Positions 9,685 to 21,849 are shown, counted from the first letter of the stretch. The stretch: 40,394 nt of DNA from Pseudomonadota bacterium (GCA_963205435.1 CAUJIV010000066.1:1-40394), one strand, 5' to 3'. The notes: a model not told the origin generated them from the letters alone. Numbers and translations: made by a program.

Positions 9685-10377
9685 TCAGGCGGCGCTGTTC
9701 TGCCGGCCGCGGCTGGCGGCCGATTCGATGCGCTGCTTCTCGGCCAGCACCTTCGCCGCGTACACGCCGCTGTCGTCATTGGCCGCGCCGGCGTATTGCT
9801 GCAGGCCGGCCTCGAGCGAGCCGGCGCGGCGGATGTACTCCTTCAGCACCAGCGTGCCGACGCGGATGTTGGCCACCGGATCGAGCAGGCTGCCGTTTTC
9901 CCCGACGGCCTCCAGCTTGTCCTGATGGAAGCGCGGGATCACCTGCATCAGTCCCTGCGCGCCCATCGGGCTTTCGGCGATCGGATTGAAGCCCGACTCG
10001 ACCGCCATGACGGCGACGATCAGCATGGGATCCACGCGGAAATGCTCGCCCGCCTCGAGCGCCGACCGGATCAGCGGTTCGATCGCCGCGGCGGCGACGC
10101 GGTACTTGCGCGACAGATAGTCGACAACGGCGCGGGTGTCGCCAGCGGGCACGGCTGAGGCCGCCGGCGCGGCAACGTCCTGCTGTCCGGCCGTCCGGCC
10201 GAACAGCGCGGCCGCGATGTTCGTGCCGTCATGCTCCTGGCTGACGGCGATGCCGGCGCGCGCCAACAGGAAAGCCGTGGCCAGAATGCCCAGTGCCAGC
10301 AGACTGCCACGCGCGAAATGCGCCAGCAGGGGCGCCGCGAATTTCCCGGCGGGGTTTTTCGATGTCAAGTCGTTCAT
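9685..10377 (-). CDS. Lytic transglycosylase (SLT domain), membrane anchored
   Basis: Predicted to cleave the MurNAc-GlcNAc bond in peptidoglycan. One membrane anchor (about residues 18-40, rich in Leu/Ala) is followed by a linker and an SLT domain. The catalytic Glu is in VMAVESGFNP, followed by the family motif SPMGAQGLMQVIP and, later, VANIRVGTLVLKEY and QYAGAAN. The C-terminus is short. I chose ATG 10377 (MNDLTSK) because GGAG lies five bases ahead; ATG 10392 adds five residues. About 230 residues, typical of small standalone SLT proteins rather than Slt70. It converges with the aminotransferase, only six bases apart. Confidence 0.88.
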   Translation of the reverse strand: MNDLTSKNPAGKFAAPLLAHFARGSLLALGILATAFLLARAGIAVSQEHDGTNIAAALFGRTAGQQDVAAPAASAVPAGDTRAVVDYLSRKYRVAAAAIEPLIRSALEAGEHFRVDPMLIVAVMAVESGFNPIAESPMGAQGLMQVIPRFHQDKLEAVGENGSLLDPVANIRVGTLVLKEYIRRAGSLEAGLQQYAGAANDDSGVYAAKVLAEKQRIESAASRGRQNSAA

Positions 10378-10677
10378 GCTCGCTCCATCCATGTTCGACC
10401 GGTCTTGTCAGCCGGCCCCCGTAGCGTATGCCGCTGGCAAGACTTGCTTTGGGGGAGGAGGGCACGATCCGCAATTGGCGCGGATCGTCGAAGACAGGTC
10501 GAATACTGATCGGACACTGACCGTTTCAGTTCCGGACCGATTGGCTACTACCTGTCGATACCCCGGAATTAATGCGGTGCAGCACGAGTATTCTATTGAT
10601 TCAGATATGCATTGTCAATAATTTTGTGCAACGCATACTCAATAACCGACCTCGAGGGTTATTGATTGATCAAACAA

Positions 10678-10733
10678 GGACCGCAGATGGTCGGCCGTGT
10701 CGAAAATGACTCAGCCGACCATCCGCGCGGTCC
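10678..10733 (-). terminator. Long stem-loop just after the histone H1-like gene
   Basis: A 17-pair inverted repeat: GGACCGC + GATGGTCGGC pairs with GCCGACCATC + GCGGTCC, with small bulges and an 18-base loop. It begins nine bases beyond the histone-like stop on the minus strand and is followed by TTGTTTG, so it is a probable terminator. A smaller hairpin (AATAACC/GGTTATT, 10641-10663) follows. The remaining 10393-10677 stretch shows no gene. Confidence 0.6.
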
Positions 10734-10741
10734 GTCCGTGC

Positions 10742-11290
10742 TCAGGAAGGACGCGAGCCGGTCGGGAAGGGCCAGGCCGCCGCCGGATTGAGCGACGACT
10801 TCAGGCCCGGAGTTGCAGCAGTGGAGGGCGCTGCCGCTGGCGCTGCGGCAGGTTTCGCCGCTTTCTTTGCCGCAGGCTTTTTCGCAGCCTTTTTCTTGGC
10901 CGCGGGCTTTTTCGCCGCTTTCTTTGCCGCAGGCTTTTTCGCAGCCTTTTTCTTGGCCGCGGGCTTCTTCGCCGCTTTTCTTGCCGCAGGCTTTTTCGCC
11001 GCCTTCTTCTTCGCGGCGGGCTTCTTGGCGGCGGCCTTCTTCACCGCCGGCTTCTTGGCGGCAGCCTTCTTCTTCGCAGCGGGCTTCTTGGCGGCGGCCT
11101 TCTTCACCGCCGGCTTCTTGGCGGCAGCCTTCTTCTTCGCGGCGGGCTTCTTGGCGGCGGCCTTCTTCACCGCCGGCTTCTTGGCGGCAGCCTTCTTCTT
11201 CGCGGCGGGCTTCTTGGCGGCGGCCTTCTTCGCCGCCGGTTTCTTGGCTGCCGGCTTCTTCTTGGCAGCGGGCTTCTTGGCAGTAGCCAT
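10742..11290 (-). CDS. Histone H1-like DNA-binding protein (Lys/Ala repeat)
   Basis: 182 residues made almost entirely of [14 protein letters not shown] repeats, then a short unique tail ([19 protein letters not shown]). This architecture is the bacterial histone H1-like family (AlgP, BpH1, HctB type), whose lysine-rich arm binds DNA non-specifically and can affect nucleoid compaction and gene expression. The AAWPFPTG tail is, as I recall, shared among betaproteobacterial members. The start ATG 11290 has a strong AGGAGG six bases upstream. Codon-level repeats make the length prone to change by slippage. The gene has its own long leader and a strong candidate terminator, so it is probably monocistronic. 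Confidence 0.9.
   Translation of the reverse strand: MATAKKPAAKKKPAAKKPAAKKAAAKKPAAKKKAAAKKPAVKKAAAKKPAAKKKAAAKKPAVKKAAAKKPAAKKKAAAKKPAVKKAAAKKPAAKKKAAKKPAARKAAKKPAAKKKAAKKPAAKKAAKKPAAKKKAAKKPAAKKAAKPAAAPAAAPSTAATPGLKSSLNPAAAWPFPTGSRPS
10857..11240. repeat. Tandem repeats inside the histone H1-like gene (57-bp and 63-bp units)
   Basis: Two arrays. A 57-bp unit starts at 10857 and 10914, with a partial third copy from 10971. A 63-bp unit (21 codons) starts at 11035, 11098 and 11161, with a partial copy from 11224. All periods are multiples of three, so gain or loss of a unit keeps the frame. Copies are nearly identical at DNA level, including silent positions, pointing to recent expansion. 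Confidence 0.9.
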
Positions 11291-11836
11291 CTCAAACCTC
11301 CTATGTTGAAAAACAGGGATGGAACGACATCAACTGCAGTCCGTCCTTGCGGGCACGGACCATCCAACGGCGCAACAACCAGGCGCCGATTGAATTCCTC
11401 TTCGCCCCGCCACCGTGGCGATGGCCGGCGTCGCCGTCGGGCGTCGCTTCTTCAGCAGGTCGAATTCGGAACGGGGGTTGCCGGCGGCGATGCTGCCGCG
11501 GCGGGCGAAGGAAACGGGAGCGGAAGAGAAAAGGGAAGCGCCGCTGATCGATGGAGGTCGTGGCCTGTGACGGACGAATTTGGCGATTTGCACCAAGCGG
11601 ACTCCGATCCTCTCCTGTTGTCGGGCCGCCCGGTGGCGGCCTTGCACGACTGCACAACCTACTAGATCTAGTGCTCAAGCAAATGATTCGAACTAATTCT
11701 AGTAGCTTGACTTTTGCGATGCAAGCGTTTTTTGCGATTTTGCCGCAACCAGCAAAAAAACTTTCGCAAAAAACCACACGCGCTGCTCGCACGCCATGCT
11801 TTTAGCACGCGGCGAACGATCGTCGCAGGAATTTTT
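11291..11836. other. Long leader and spacer upstream of the histone H1-like gene
   Basis: 545 bases with no credible gene; the long open frame on the minus strand is Arg-rich and lacks a ribosome-binding site. AT content rises between 11650 and 11790, where a promoter and a palindrome are found. If that promoter is used, the histone-like mRNA has a leader of about 400 bases. Confidence 0.5.
11696..11724 (-). promoter_or_regulatory. Candidate sigma-70 promoter for the histone H1-like gene
   Basis: TTGCAT (11724-11719), 17-base spacer, TAGAAT (11701-11696). A 12-base perfect palindrome ACTAGATCTAGT (11661-11672) lies about 25 bases past the -10 element, inside the early transcript, and could be an operator. 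Motif match only. Confidence 0.5.
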
Positions 11837-12387
11837 TCACGCTTTGGCGGAGTCGAGCAGATGGCGCAGCCGCGCCCAGTCGAAATGCGGCCCGGGATCC
11901 GTCTTGCGGCCCGGCGCGACGTCGGCGTGGCCGACGATGTCCTCGACCGGATAGCGCTGGCGCAGCGTCGCGATGAGCCGCGCCAGCGCCGGGTATTGCC
12001 GCGCGCCGAAGGGCCGCTCGTCGCAGCCCTCCAGCTCGATGCCGATGGAAAAGTCGTTGCAGTTGTCGGCGCCGCGCCAGCTCGAGGCGCCGGCATGCCA
12101 GGCGCGCAGGCCGCAGGGGACGAACTGCACGAGGCTGCCGTCGCGGCGGATGAGGAAGTGGGCGGACACGCGCAGTCCGGCGATGTCGCGGTAGTAGGGG
12201 TGGGCCTGCGGATCGAGCGTGTTGCCGAACAGCCGCTCGATGGCGTCGCCGCCGAACTGGCCCGGCGGCAGGGAGATGGCATGGATGACGATCAGGCGCG
12301 GCGTCGCGCCGTCCGGCCGCGCGTCGCAGTTCGGCGAGGGCGCGCGCCGGGCGCCGGCGAGCCAGCCCTCGCCGTCGAGTCCGTCCG

Positions 12388-12391
<4 letters not shown>
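11837..12391 (-). CDS. ampD: 1,6-anhydro-N-acetylmuramyl-L-alanine amidase AmpD
   Basis: Cytosolic zinc amidase that removes the peptide from anhydro-muropeptides during cell-wall recycling; in many species its loss derepresses AmpC. 184 residues, matching the family. Zinc ligands are the His in LIVIHAISLPPG (about residue 36) and the His and Asp of GHADVAPGRKTDPGPHFDW near the C-terminus; the catalytic Glu is in CNDFSIGIELEG. The start is GTG 12391, overlapping the pilR stop as GTGA. A longer open frame continues upstream through pilR, but only in a wrong frame. It is the last gene of PP0621-pilS-pilR-ampD, a neighbourhood common in betaproteobacteria. Confidence 0.95.
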
Positions 12392-13764
<1,373 letters not shown>

Positions 13765-15328
13765 TGCCGGCTCCTCCCGGTTATCCGGAAATGCGCCCCC
13801 GGCGCATTGCCCGCCCACTCGAGGAAGGCGTCGTTCGCCTCGCACAGCTCGCGCGCGATGTACAGGCCAAGCCCCGTTCCCTTGCTGTGCCGCGTGAAGA
13901 AAGGCTCGAAGATCTTGGCCGACTCCTCCTCCTCGATGCCGGCCCCGTCGTCGCTGACGTTGAGCTCGACCTGCCTCGTCGCCGGCCGCTCGCGCACCTC
14001 GATTCTGACCGAGCCGGGCTGGCCGCTGCAATAGCGCCGCGCGTTGGTCAGCAGGTTCCACAGCACCTGGTTGAGGTGGCCGCGGTCGAACAGCAGCTGC
14101 GCCTGCGCATCGGCCGCCAGCGAGAAGATCGAGCGGTCGTATTCCTCGTGCAGCGCCAGCTCGTCGAGGAAGTTCTCGAGGAAGCCGCGCAGCGGGATCG
14201 TCTCGGTCGCCACCTGGTCGCGCCGTCCCAGCTCGAGCACGTTGCGCACCAGCCGCTCGAGCCGCTGGGCATTGTCGTTGATGATGCGCGACAGGCGCGC
14301 CTGGCCGTCGCTGCGCTTCTCCTCGCGCAGCAGTTCGGCGGCGTGGCTGATGGCGGACAGCGGGTTGCGGATCTCGTGGGCGATGCTGGCGGTCAGCCGG
14401 CCGAGCGCCGCCAGCTTCATCTGCTGCGCCTGCTGGCGGATGCGCCCGGCGTCCTCGATGTAGATGAGGATGTCGCCGCTCTCGCCGGCGTGAACGAAGC
14501 GCAGGCGCAGCAGGCCGCCGCCGGGCAGGCGCAGGATGCCGCCCTCCTCCTTGCGGCCGTCCCGGAAGGCGCGGTATTTTTCTGCCAGCGCCTGCGAGAA
14601 GGAGGCAAGGTCGGCATGCTCCGGCGCGCGCATGCCGAACAGCGCCTCCGCCTGCGGGTTCCACTGCCGCACCCTTTCCCGGGCATCGACGACCATGACG
14701 CCGTCCTGCATGTCGCGGATCACCCGCTCGCTGACGGAGAGCTGGTTGGCCAGGTCGATGCCGCGCTGGCGCGCCAGGTCCTCGTTGGCGATGATGCGCC
14801 GCGCCAGCAGCCGGGCGGTGATGGCCGTGGCGAAGAAGCCCATGCAGAGGATGCCGGTCTGCACGAAGTCGGCCAGGTCGGCGCCCGTCTCCAGCACCCT
14901 CCAGGCCTGCTCCAGCAGCACGGCCAGGGTCGCCATCGCGGCATAGAACAGCGCCAGCCGTCCCTGGCCGACCAGGCCGGCGCCGGCCAGGGAAACCAGC
15001 AGCATGATGGCCAGCCCGCTCTTGCTGCCGCCGCTGGCATACATCATCAGGGTGATGGCGAGGATGTCGACCGCCATTTCCAGGCCGAGCAGCCGGTCGA
15101 AGCGGCCGCGCAGGCGCTTCAGCGCGGCGTAGAAGAAGACGGCCAGCAGCCAGTAGGCCAGGTTGGTCCAGACGAACAGCGCCAGGTTCTGCGAGCCGAG
15201 GCCGCTGGTGCGCGGGTAGAAGGCCACCGCCAGCAGGAACAGGCTGGCGACGATCAGGCGGTAGATGTTGAAGTAATGGAGCGAGGTCCACACCGAGACC
15301 GGGCGGCCGGCCTTGTGGGGCGCGGCGC

Positions 15329-15562
15329 TCATGTCGAGCCGAGCCGGCGATGCTCCTCGCTGCAGAAGCGGCCGCCCTCGCCCGCCAGCGACTCGCTCTC
15401 CGGCACGAAGACGCCGCAGCGGGCGCAGGCCACCATGCGCTCGGCCTGCGGCGGCCCGCCCCGCGGCTTGTCCGCGTCGCGCCGCTTCGCAGCGGGCCCG
15501 AGCGCCCGCAGGAGGAGGTAGGCGAGGATTCCGAGTGTCAGCAGCAGGATCAGCTTGGGCAT
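15329..15562 (-). CDS. PP0621-family small membrane protein with zinc-ribbon-like motif
   Basis: 77 residues. One N-terminal membrane helix (LILLLTLGILAYLLLRAL) is followed by a basic linker and a cysteine motif CARCGVFVPESESL with FCSEEHRR further on, resembling a small treble-clef or zinc-ribbon site. The PP0621 family is conserved but its role is not known to me. It is the first gene of the pilS-pilR-ampD transcript, overlapping pilS by ATGA, so it may assist the PilS membrane module; this rests on context only. Confidence 0.8.
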   Translation of the reverse strand: MPKLILLLTLGILAYLLLRALGPAAKRRDADKPRGGPPQAERMVACARCGVFVPESESLAGEGGRFCSEEHRRLGST

Positions 15563-15601
15563 GCCCGGCTCCGTCGCCGCCCGTTGCGGAGGCTGTGGGA
15601 A

Positions 15602-15678
15602 TGGTCGGGGTGAGAGGATTTGAACCTCCGACTCCTGCGTCCCGAACGCAGTACTCTACCAGGCTGAGCTACACCCCG
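15602..15678 (-). tRNA. tRNA-Pro (anticodon CGG)
   Basis: 77 bases including an encoded CCA. The acceptor stem CGGGGTG pairs with CACCCCG and the discriminator is A. The anticodon arm is CTGCG-TTCGGGA-CGCAG with CGG in the loop; the T arm has GGTTCAAATCC. It reads CCG codons, which are frequent in this GC-rich genome. It lies between ispB and PP0621 on the same strand. Confidence 0.97.
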
Positions 15679-15748
15679 ACGTGACGGCCGGGCGTCCTGG
15701 ACAAGCGCCCGCCCAAACCGACTGCAGCCGCGAGCGCGCCCCCCGGAA

Positions 15749-16753
15749 TCAGAAGTCGCGTGCGACTGCAAACGCCGTCAATTGTAGCAAAGAATCCTTG
15801 AACGGCGAAGCCGCCAGGGGCGCCAGCGCGGCCAGCGCCAGCGCCGATTCGGCCTCGGCGCTGCGCCGCGTCGCCTCCAGCGCGCCGGTGTCGCGGATCG
15901 CCGCCAGTACGCCGGGCAGCGCCTCGCGTCCGCCCGCCTCGATCGCCTGCCTGACGCAGGCGGCCTGCGCGGCGTCGCCGTGTCTCATGGCATGGATCAG
16001 CGGCAGCGTCGGCTTGCCTTCGACGAGGTCGTCGCCGAGGCGCTTGCCGGTGGCCTGCTCGTCGCCGGAATAGTCGAGCACGTCGTCGATCAGCTGGAAG
16101 GCGGTGCCCAGGTGCATGCCGTAGGCGGCCAGCCCCTCCTCGATTTCCGCCGGAGCCGCGGCGACCACCGCGCCCAGCCGCGCCGCCGCCTCGAACAGCT
16201 TGGCCGTCTTGTAGCGGATCACGCGCAGGTAGTTCGCCTCGTCGACGTCGGCATTGCGGCAGTTGAGCAGCTGCATCACCTCGCCCTCGGCGATGGTGTT
16301 GGTGGCGTCGGCCAGCACCTGCTGCACGCGCATGCTGCCCACCGAGACCATCATCTGGAAGGCGCGCGAGTAAAGAAAGTCACCCACCAGCACCGCGGCG
16401 GCGTTGCCGAACAGCGCGTTCGCCGTGCGGCTGCCGCGGCGCAGCGCCGACTCGTCCACCACGTCGTCGTGCAGCAGGGTGGCGGTATGGATGAACTCCA
16501 CCACCGCCGCCAGCTCGCGGTGGTGGCCGCCGCGATAGCCGAGCGCGCCGGCCGAGAGCAGCACCAGCGCCGGACGCAGCCGCTTGCCGCCGGCGCCGAT
16601 GATGTATTCGGCGACCTGGCGGATCAGCGCCACGTCGGAATGCAGCCGCCGGCGGATGACCTCGTCCAGCGCCCGCATGTCGGCGGCGATCGGCGCGTAA
16701 AAGTCGGCGGGGCTCAAGGCGGGGGACGGGAAAGGCGGCGGCGAAAACGGCAT
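15749..16753 (-). CDS. ispB: Polyprenyl (octaprenyl) diphosphate synthase
   Basis: Makes the long isoprenoid side chain of ubiquinone by adding isopentenyl diphosphate units. About 334 residues. The first Asp-rich motif is [10 protein letters not shown] and the second [29 protein letters not shown] and the KxTLPL motif ([12 protein letters not shown]) are also present. Product length cannot be read from motifs; octaprenyl is the betaproteobacterial norm. The start is uncertain: ATG 16753 lacks a good Shine-Dalgarno and a TTG at 16783 is possible, while the conserved protein begins only around SPADFYAP. It diverges from rplU-rpmA, the standard arrangement beside obgE in proteobacteria. Confidence 0.94.
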   Translation of the reverse strand: MPFSPPPFPSPALSPADFYAPIAADMRALDEVIRRRLHSDVALIRQVAEYIIGAGGKRLRPALVLLSAGALGYRGGHHRELAAVVEFIHTATLLHDDVVDESALRRGSRTANALFGNAAAVLVGDFLYSRAFQMMVSVGSMRVQQVLADATNTIAEGEVMQLLNCRNADVDEANYLRVIRYKTAKLFEAAARLGAVVAAAPAEIEEGLAAYGMHLGTAFQLIDDVLDYSGDEQATGKRLGDDLVEGKPTLPLIHAMRHGDAAQAACVRQAIEAGGREALPGVLAAIRDTGALEATRRSAEAESALALAALAPLAASPFKDSLLQLTAFAVARDF

Positions 16754-16787
16754 GTTAGGGGGGGCGCTCCGGGCCGTCAACAAGGCT

Positions 16788-16816
16788 TTGACCGGAGGGC
16801 GTCATTTGTATAGAAT
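16788..16816 (+). promoter_or_regulatory. Strong sigma-70 promoter of rplU-rpmA
   Basis: TTGACC (16788-16793), a 17-base spacer and TAGAAT (16811-16816), five of six matches in each box with ideal spacing. It starts 38 bases before the rplU ATG. Its -35 box abuts the possible TTG start of ispB on the other strand. Confidence 0.8.
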
Positions 16817-16833
16817 GCGCGGTTCGGTTGCAA
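16807..16833 (-). promoter_or_regulatory. Possible ispB promoter overlapping the rplU promoter
   Basis: Minus strand TTGCAA (16833-16828), 15-base spacer, TATACA (16812-16807). Spacing is short, so this is a weak call. If real, it overlaps the -10 box of rplU and the two directions would compete. Confidence 0.3.
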
Positions 16834-16853
16834 TGCCACTGATGGAGTCCGAC

Positions 16854-17165
16854 ATGTATGCGGTCATAAAAACCGGCGGCAAGCAGTATCGCGTCAGCGC
16901 CGGCGAAAAACTGAAAATAGAACAGATACCGGCAGAAGTGGGCGCGGAAATCACCCTCGACCAGGTCCTCATGGTCGGCGAAGGCGAATCGGTCAGGATT
17001 GGCGCGCCGCTGGTGCCGGGCGCCAGCGTCACGGCCACCGTCCTTGCCCAGGGCCGCCACGACAAGATCAAGATCTTCAAGATGCGCCGGCGCAAGCACT
17101 ACCAGAAGCACCAGGGCCACCGGCAGAATTACACCGAGATTCGCATCTCGGGCATTTCCGCCTGA
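16854..17165 (+). CDS. rplU: Ribosomal protein bL21
   Basis: 103 residues, identical in length to E. coli L21. It starts [20 protein letters not shown] and contains the family signature near the C-terminus ([19 protein letters not shown]), a basic segment that contacts 23S rRNA domain VI. ATG 16854 has TGGAG seven bases upstream; the longer upstream frame passes through the promoter. It is followed 15 bases later by rpmA, the universal L21-L27 pair. Confidence 0.98.
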   Translation: MYAVIKTGGKQYRVSAGEKLKIEQIPAEVGAEITLDQVLMVGEGESVRIGAPLVPGASVTATVLAQGRHDKIKIFKMRRRKHYQKHQGHRQNYTEIRISGISA

Positions 17166-17180
17166 GCAAGGAGAGCAGAC

Positions 17181-17441
17181 ATGGCACACAAGAAAGCAGG
17201 CGGCAGCTCGCGCAACGGCCGCGACTCGCAGGCCAAGCGGCTCGGCGTCAAGCGCTACGGCGGCCAGAGCGTCAATGCCGGCAGCATCATCGTCCGCCAG
17301 CGCGGCACGCAGTTCCATCCCGGCGACAACGTCGGCATCGGCCGCGACCACACCCTGTTCGCCAAGGTGGGCGGCACGGTCGAGTTCACCATCCGCGGCG
17401 CCCACAAGCGCCGGACGGTCAACATCGTCCCGGCGGCCTGA
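17181..17441 (+). CDS. rpmA: Ribosomal protein bL27
   Basis: 86 residues starting [20 protein letters not shown], the conserved N-terminal arm of L27 that reaches the peptidyl-transferase centre. The family signature [19 protein letters not shown] follows. The ribosome-binding site is AAGGAG. It forms a two-gene transcript with rplU and ends at a strong terminator. In many proteobacteria obgE follows directly; here nearly 500 bases of repeats separate them. Confidence 0.98.
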   Translation: MAHKKAGGSSRNGRDSQAKRLGVKRYGGQSVNAGSIIVRQRGTQFHPGDNVGIGRDHTLFAKVGGTVEFTIRGAHKRRTVNIVPAA

Positions 17442-17460
17442 GTCCCGCCGCCGCGGCCCG

Positions 17461-17490
17461 AAGCCCTGCCGTCGCGGCAGGGCTTTTTTG
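17461..17490 (+). terminator. Rho-independent terminator of rplU-rpmA
   Basis: Perfect nine-pair stem GCCCTGCCG/CGGCAGGGC with loop TCG, followed by TTTTTTG. Stem at 17463-17483. Confidence 0.93.
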
Positions 17491-17500
17491 TTAACCTCCT

Positions 17501-17658
17501 AACCTCCTTCAACGCTAAGGGCGCAAAGGCGCAAAGATCGCGAAGAAAACCGGGATTCTTAATCTCTTCAAACACAGAGGTCACGGAGGCACAGAGGACA
17601 CAGAGAGAAAAGCATTCCGGTCTAATTCTCTCTGTGCCCTCGCTGTCGAAAGCGGTTT
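17501..17658. repeat. Half copy of repeat A followed by a B repeat
   Basis: 17501-17555 is one arm of repeat A (AACCTCCTTCAACGC, then GCGCAAAGGCGCAAAG). 17566-17658 is repeat B, an imperfect palindrome built of ACACAGAGG and CTCTGTG units with the central motif CATTCCGG. No gene lies here. Confidence 0.75.
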
Positions 17659-17675
17659 GTTCGTATTCTCAGGCT

Positions 17676-17789
17676 GAACCGCTTCATACGCAAAGACCGC
17701 AAAGGCGCAAAGAGCACCAAGAAAAATATACTGGACTTCCAAATCTTTGCGTCTTGGCGTCTTTGCGTTCTCTGCGTCGTAGGCGGTTC
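17676..17789. repeat. Repeat A, full 114-bp palindromic copy
   Basis: Arms GAACCGC...GGCGGTTC enclose CGCAAAG-type units on the left and their complements CTTTGCG on the right; the centre contains ATACTGGACTTCCAAA. A second full copy of the same length and central motif, in the opposite orientation, is at 20958-21071. A right-arm-only fragment lies at 17869-17913, ending about 20 bases before the duplicated obgE start. Confidence 0.8.
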
Positions 17790-17907
17790 GCTTTTCATGA
17801 ACACAAGTTGCAGTTCAGGCAGACAACGGCATCGGCAAAAATTGAAGGCACGATGAGCAAATTTCAAAATCTTTGCGCCCTTTGCGCCTTTGCGCCCTCT
17901 GCGTTGA

Positions 17908-20191
<2,284 letters not shown>

Positions 20192-20207
20192 AACCCGAGA
20201 TCCCGGC

Positions 20208-20621
20208 TCAAGCCCTCATCGGCTTGAAGCGGCCTCGGCGCGCGCAGGACAGGATTTGCGCGTCTCGCGTCATCAGCGTTGCCGAGGATGCCATGGCCGA
20301 GGCGACGATAATCCTGTCCGCCGGGTCGCCCTGAAAGCCGTCGGGCAGGAAACTGCTGCTCACCGCAATCTGCGCCGAGATCGGCAGCAGCCGGGTACCC
20401 GTTTGGGCGAGCGCCGTCGTCACCCAAGTGATGCAGTCCGGCTGGACGGCAATTCTCCCCTTTGCCGACAGCATGCCCACTTCCCACAGGCTGATGGGCG
20501 ACAGCATCAATCCGTCCTCACCGGCCGCCTGCTCGATAAGCCGCCGGGCGGCAGGCGCAATCCGCTCTCCGCCAGCCATCCACAGCCAGACATACGTGTC
20601 GAGCAGAACGCCTTCAGGCAT
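20208..20621 (-). CDS. vapC: PIN-domain toxin, VapC type (module 1)
   Basis: Predicted Mg-dependent ribonuclease of a type II TA module, 137 residues. The PIN acidic residues are visible: Asp in VLLDTYVWLW, Glu in SLWEVGML, Asp in GDPADRIIVASA, and a further Asp in LMTRDAQIL. It overlaps its antitoxin gene by eight bases, the usual order with antitoxin first. It converges with proB, 16 bases apart. Pairing with a Phd-type antitoxin rather than VapB is common for this PIN subgroup. Confidence 0.9.
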   Translation of the reverse strand: MPEGVLLDTYVWLWMAGGERIAPAARRLIEQAAGEDGLMLSPISLWEVGMLSAKGRIAVQPDCITWVTTALAQTGTRLLPISAQIAVSSSFLPDGFQGDPADRIIVASAMASSATLMTRDAQILSCARRGRFKPMRA

Positions 20622-20841
20622 CGGCGTTCCAGGCCTCCCCGACGGGGGAAATCACATCGCCGACAAAACGGATCGTTCCACGCATGCAGCCGAAAGCCGA
20701 CGCACCGGGCTTGCGGCCGACCGCGACCAGCTTCACCGTCGGCCGGTTGGCCCGGGCGATCACCACCTCCTCCCCAGCCTCGGCAGCGGCTATCAGTTCG
20801 GAGAGATGAGTCTTTGCTTCGTGGATATTCACCTGTTTCAT
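20614..20841 (-). CDS. Phd/YefM-family antitoxin (module 1)
   Basis: 75 residues. The N-terminal Phd fold begins MKQVNIHEAKTHLSELIAAAEAGEEVVIARANRPTV, a near-consensus start for the family; the C-terminus would wrap the PIN toxin. Phd proteins bind palindromes at their own promoter. Upstream a promoter and the direct repeat GCTAAT (20858 and 20870), overlapping TTAGCTAA, fit an autoregulatory operator. Confidence 0.9.
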   Translation of the reverse strand: MKQVNIHEAKTHLSELIAAAEAGEEVVIARANRPTVKLVAVGRKPGASAFGCMRGTIRFVGDVISPVGEAWNADA

Positions 20842-20854
20842 GGCTGCGTCTAAG

Positions 20855-20903
20855 TTAGCTAATTACATGGCTAATACTATGAGCTTACACCGATGTCTGT
20901 CAA
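20855..20903 (-). promoter_or_regulatory. Promoter and candidate operator of TA module 1
   Basis: TTGACA (20903-20898), 18-base spacer, TAGTAT (20879-20874). Downstream toward the gene lie TTAGCTAA (20855-20862) and two GCTAAT half-sites 12 bases apart, where a Phd dimer could bind. Confidence 0.5.
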
Positions 20904-20957
20904 GTGAAACCAGAGCACCTCCAGCCGTCTTCGGCGCAGAAAAAGCAAAGACGCCTC

Positions 20958-21071
20958 CAACCGCTTCCGACGCAGAGAGCGCAAAGACGCCAAGACGCAA
21001 AAACTTGGAAATCCAGTATGTTCTTCTTCGTGCTCTTTGCGCCTTTGCGACCTTCGCGTTGGAAGAGGTTG
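20958..21071. repeat. Repeat A, full 114-bp palindromic copy between TA modules
   Basis: Same length and centre (GGAAATCCAGTAT) as the copy at 17676-17789 but inverted. Left arm CAACCGCTTCCGACGCAGAG; right arm rich in CTTTGCG and ending GAAGAGGTTG. It ends eight bases before the stop of the next toxin gene, so its stem may act as a terminator. Confidence 0.85.
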
Positions 21072-21078
21072 AAGCGTT

Positions 21079-21474
21079 CTAGTACCAATCCGCCAAGCAC
21101 AGGCCTTTGACGCGGGAAAATTCTCTGGTGTTATGTGTCACCAGCACGCCACGAGCCGCCAGCGCGGTGCCGGCAATCAGGGTATCCATTGGGCCGATCG
21201 GCCTGCCATCGGTTTCAAGCACCGCACGCAAATCCGCCGCATGCCTGGCGGCGGATTTGTCAAACGGCAAAACGGATGCGGCGCTCAGCAAGGCATCGAG
21301 TTGACCGCGACGCTTGCGCGGCTGGCCGGAGCGGGCAATGCCCAATTCCAGTTCATACAGCACTACTGCTGGAATGCCGATATCTCCCGGCGGCACGTCC
21401 AGCAGGCGCTCCGCTACCCGGCCTTGCCCCTTGAAAAAGTAGATCAGGGTATTGGTGTCGAGAACGAAATTCAC
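21079..21474 (-). CDS. vapC: VapC-type PIN-domain toxin (module 2)
   Basis: 131 residues, the standard VapC length, starting MNFVLDTNTLIYFFKG with the first catalytic Asp at position 6. The Glu of VVLYELELGIARSG and the Asp of GPMDTLIAGTALA complete the acidic triad; LVTHNTREFSRVKGL is the usual C-terminal block. This is the enteric-type VapC wording (tRNA-fMet cleaver in Shigella and Salmonella); the target here is unknown. It overlaps the antitoxin by ATGA, ensuring coupled synthesis. Confidence 0.94.
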   Translation of the reverse strand: MNFVLDTNTLIYFFKGQGRVAERLLDVPPGDIGIPAVVLYELELGIARSGQPRKRRGQLDALLSAASVLPFDKSAARHAADLRAVLETDGRPIGPMDTLIAGTALAARGVLVTHNTREFSRVKGLCLADWY

Positions 21475-21701
21475 AACGATTCACGCTTCGCATCAACGGC
21501 ATAGCTCGCCCGGATCTCCTCCGCTGTCAGCGCATCCGGCCAAGCCCCGGCCAGCGCCGCCACGTCAGCCGGCCACTCGCCATGGACTTTTTCGCGAATC
21601 ACTTGGGCGATCCAGCGGCTTTGAGAAATACCGGCGTTGCGCACAGCCCGCTTCATCAGCGATTGCGTCTCCTCGTCGAGGTATATCGTCACCTGACCCA
21701 T
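21471..21701 (-). CDS. Ribbon-helix-helix (CopG-like) antitoxin (module 2)
   Basis: 76 residues. The N-terminus MGQVTIYLDEETQSLMKRAV is a typical RHH strand and first helix; NAGISQSRWIAQVIREKV gives the second helix. The C-terminal part (EEIRASYAVDAKRESL) should bind the PIN toxin. ATG 21701 has GGAGG five bases upstream and is preferred over a start seven codons earlier. RHH antitoxins repress their own operon; an inverted repeat overlaps the promoter. Confidence 0.9.
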   Translation of the reverse strand: MGQVTIYLDEETQSLMKRAVRNAGISQSRWIAQVIREKVHGEWPADVAALAGAWPDALTAEEIRASYAVDAKRESL

Positions 21702-21732
21702 CTCAGCCTCCAGTCCGTTCACCTATACTTCC

Positions 21733-21767
21733 ACATATATTGTAGTGAATATGTCCAAGCGTCACAA
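21733..21767 (-). promoter_or_regulatory. Promoter and operator of TA module 2
   Basis: TTGTGA (21767-21762), 17-base spacer, TACAAT (21744-21739). An inverted repeat ACATAT/ATATGT (21733-21738 and 21749-21754) straddles the -10 box and suits an RHH dimer-of-dimers. Confidence 0.55.
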
Positions 21768-21849
21768 GAAAACGCGGTCAAGCGCACGATGCGACGCGGC
21801 ATGAGCGGAGACAGACGCCCTGGGAGGATGTCCGTCTGTAGGCGCCTCC

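Noticed and set aside
10697-11665. Plus-strand open frames across the histone H1-like gene
   Set aside because: Complement of the Lys/Ala repeat gives Leu/Phe/Arg-rich nonsense; no ribosome-binding site.
11301-11792. 163-codon minus-strand frame between ampD and the histone-like gene
   Set aside because: It spans the candidate promoter and has no ribosome-binding site; Arg-rich, no family features.
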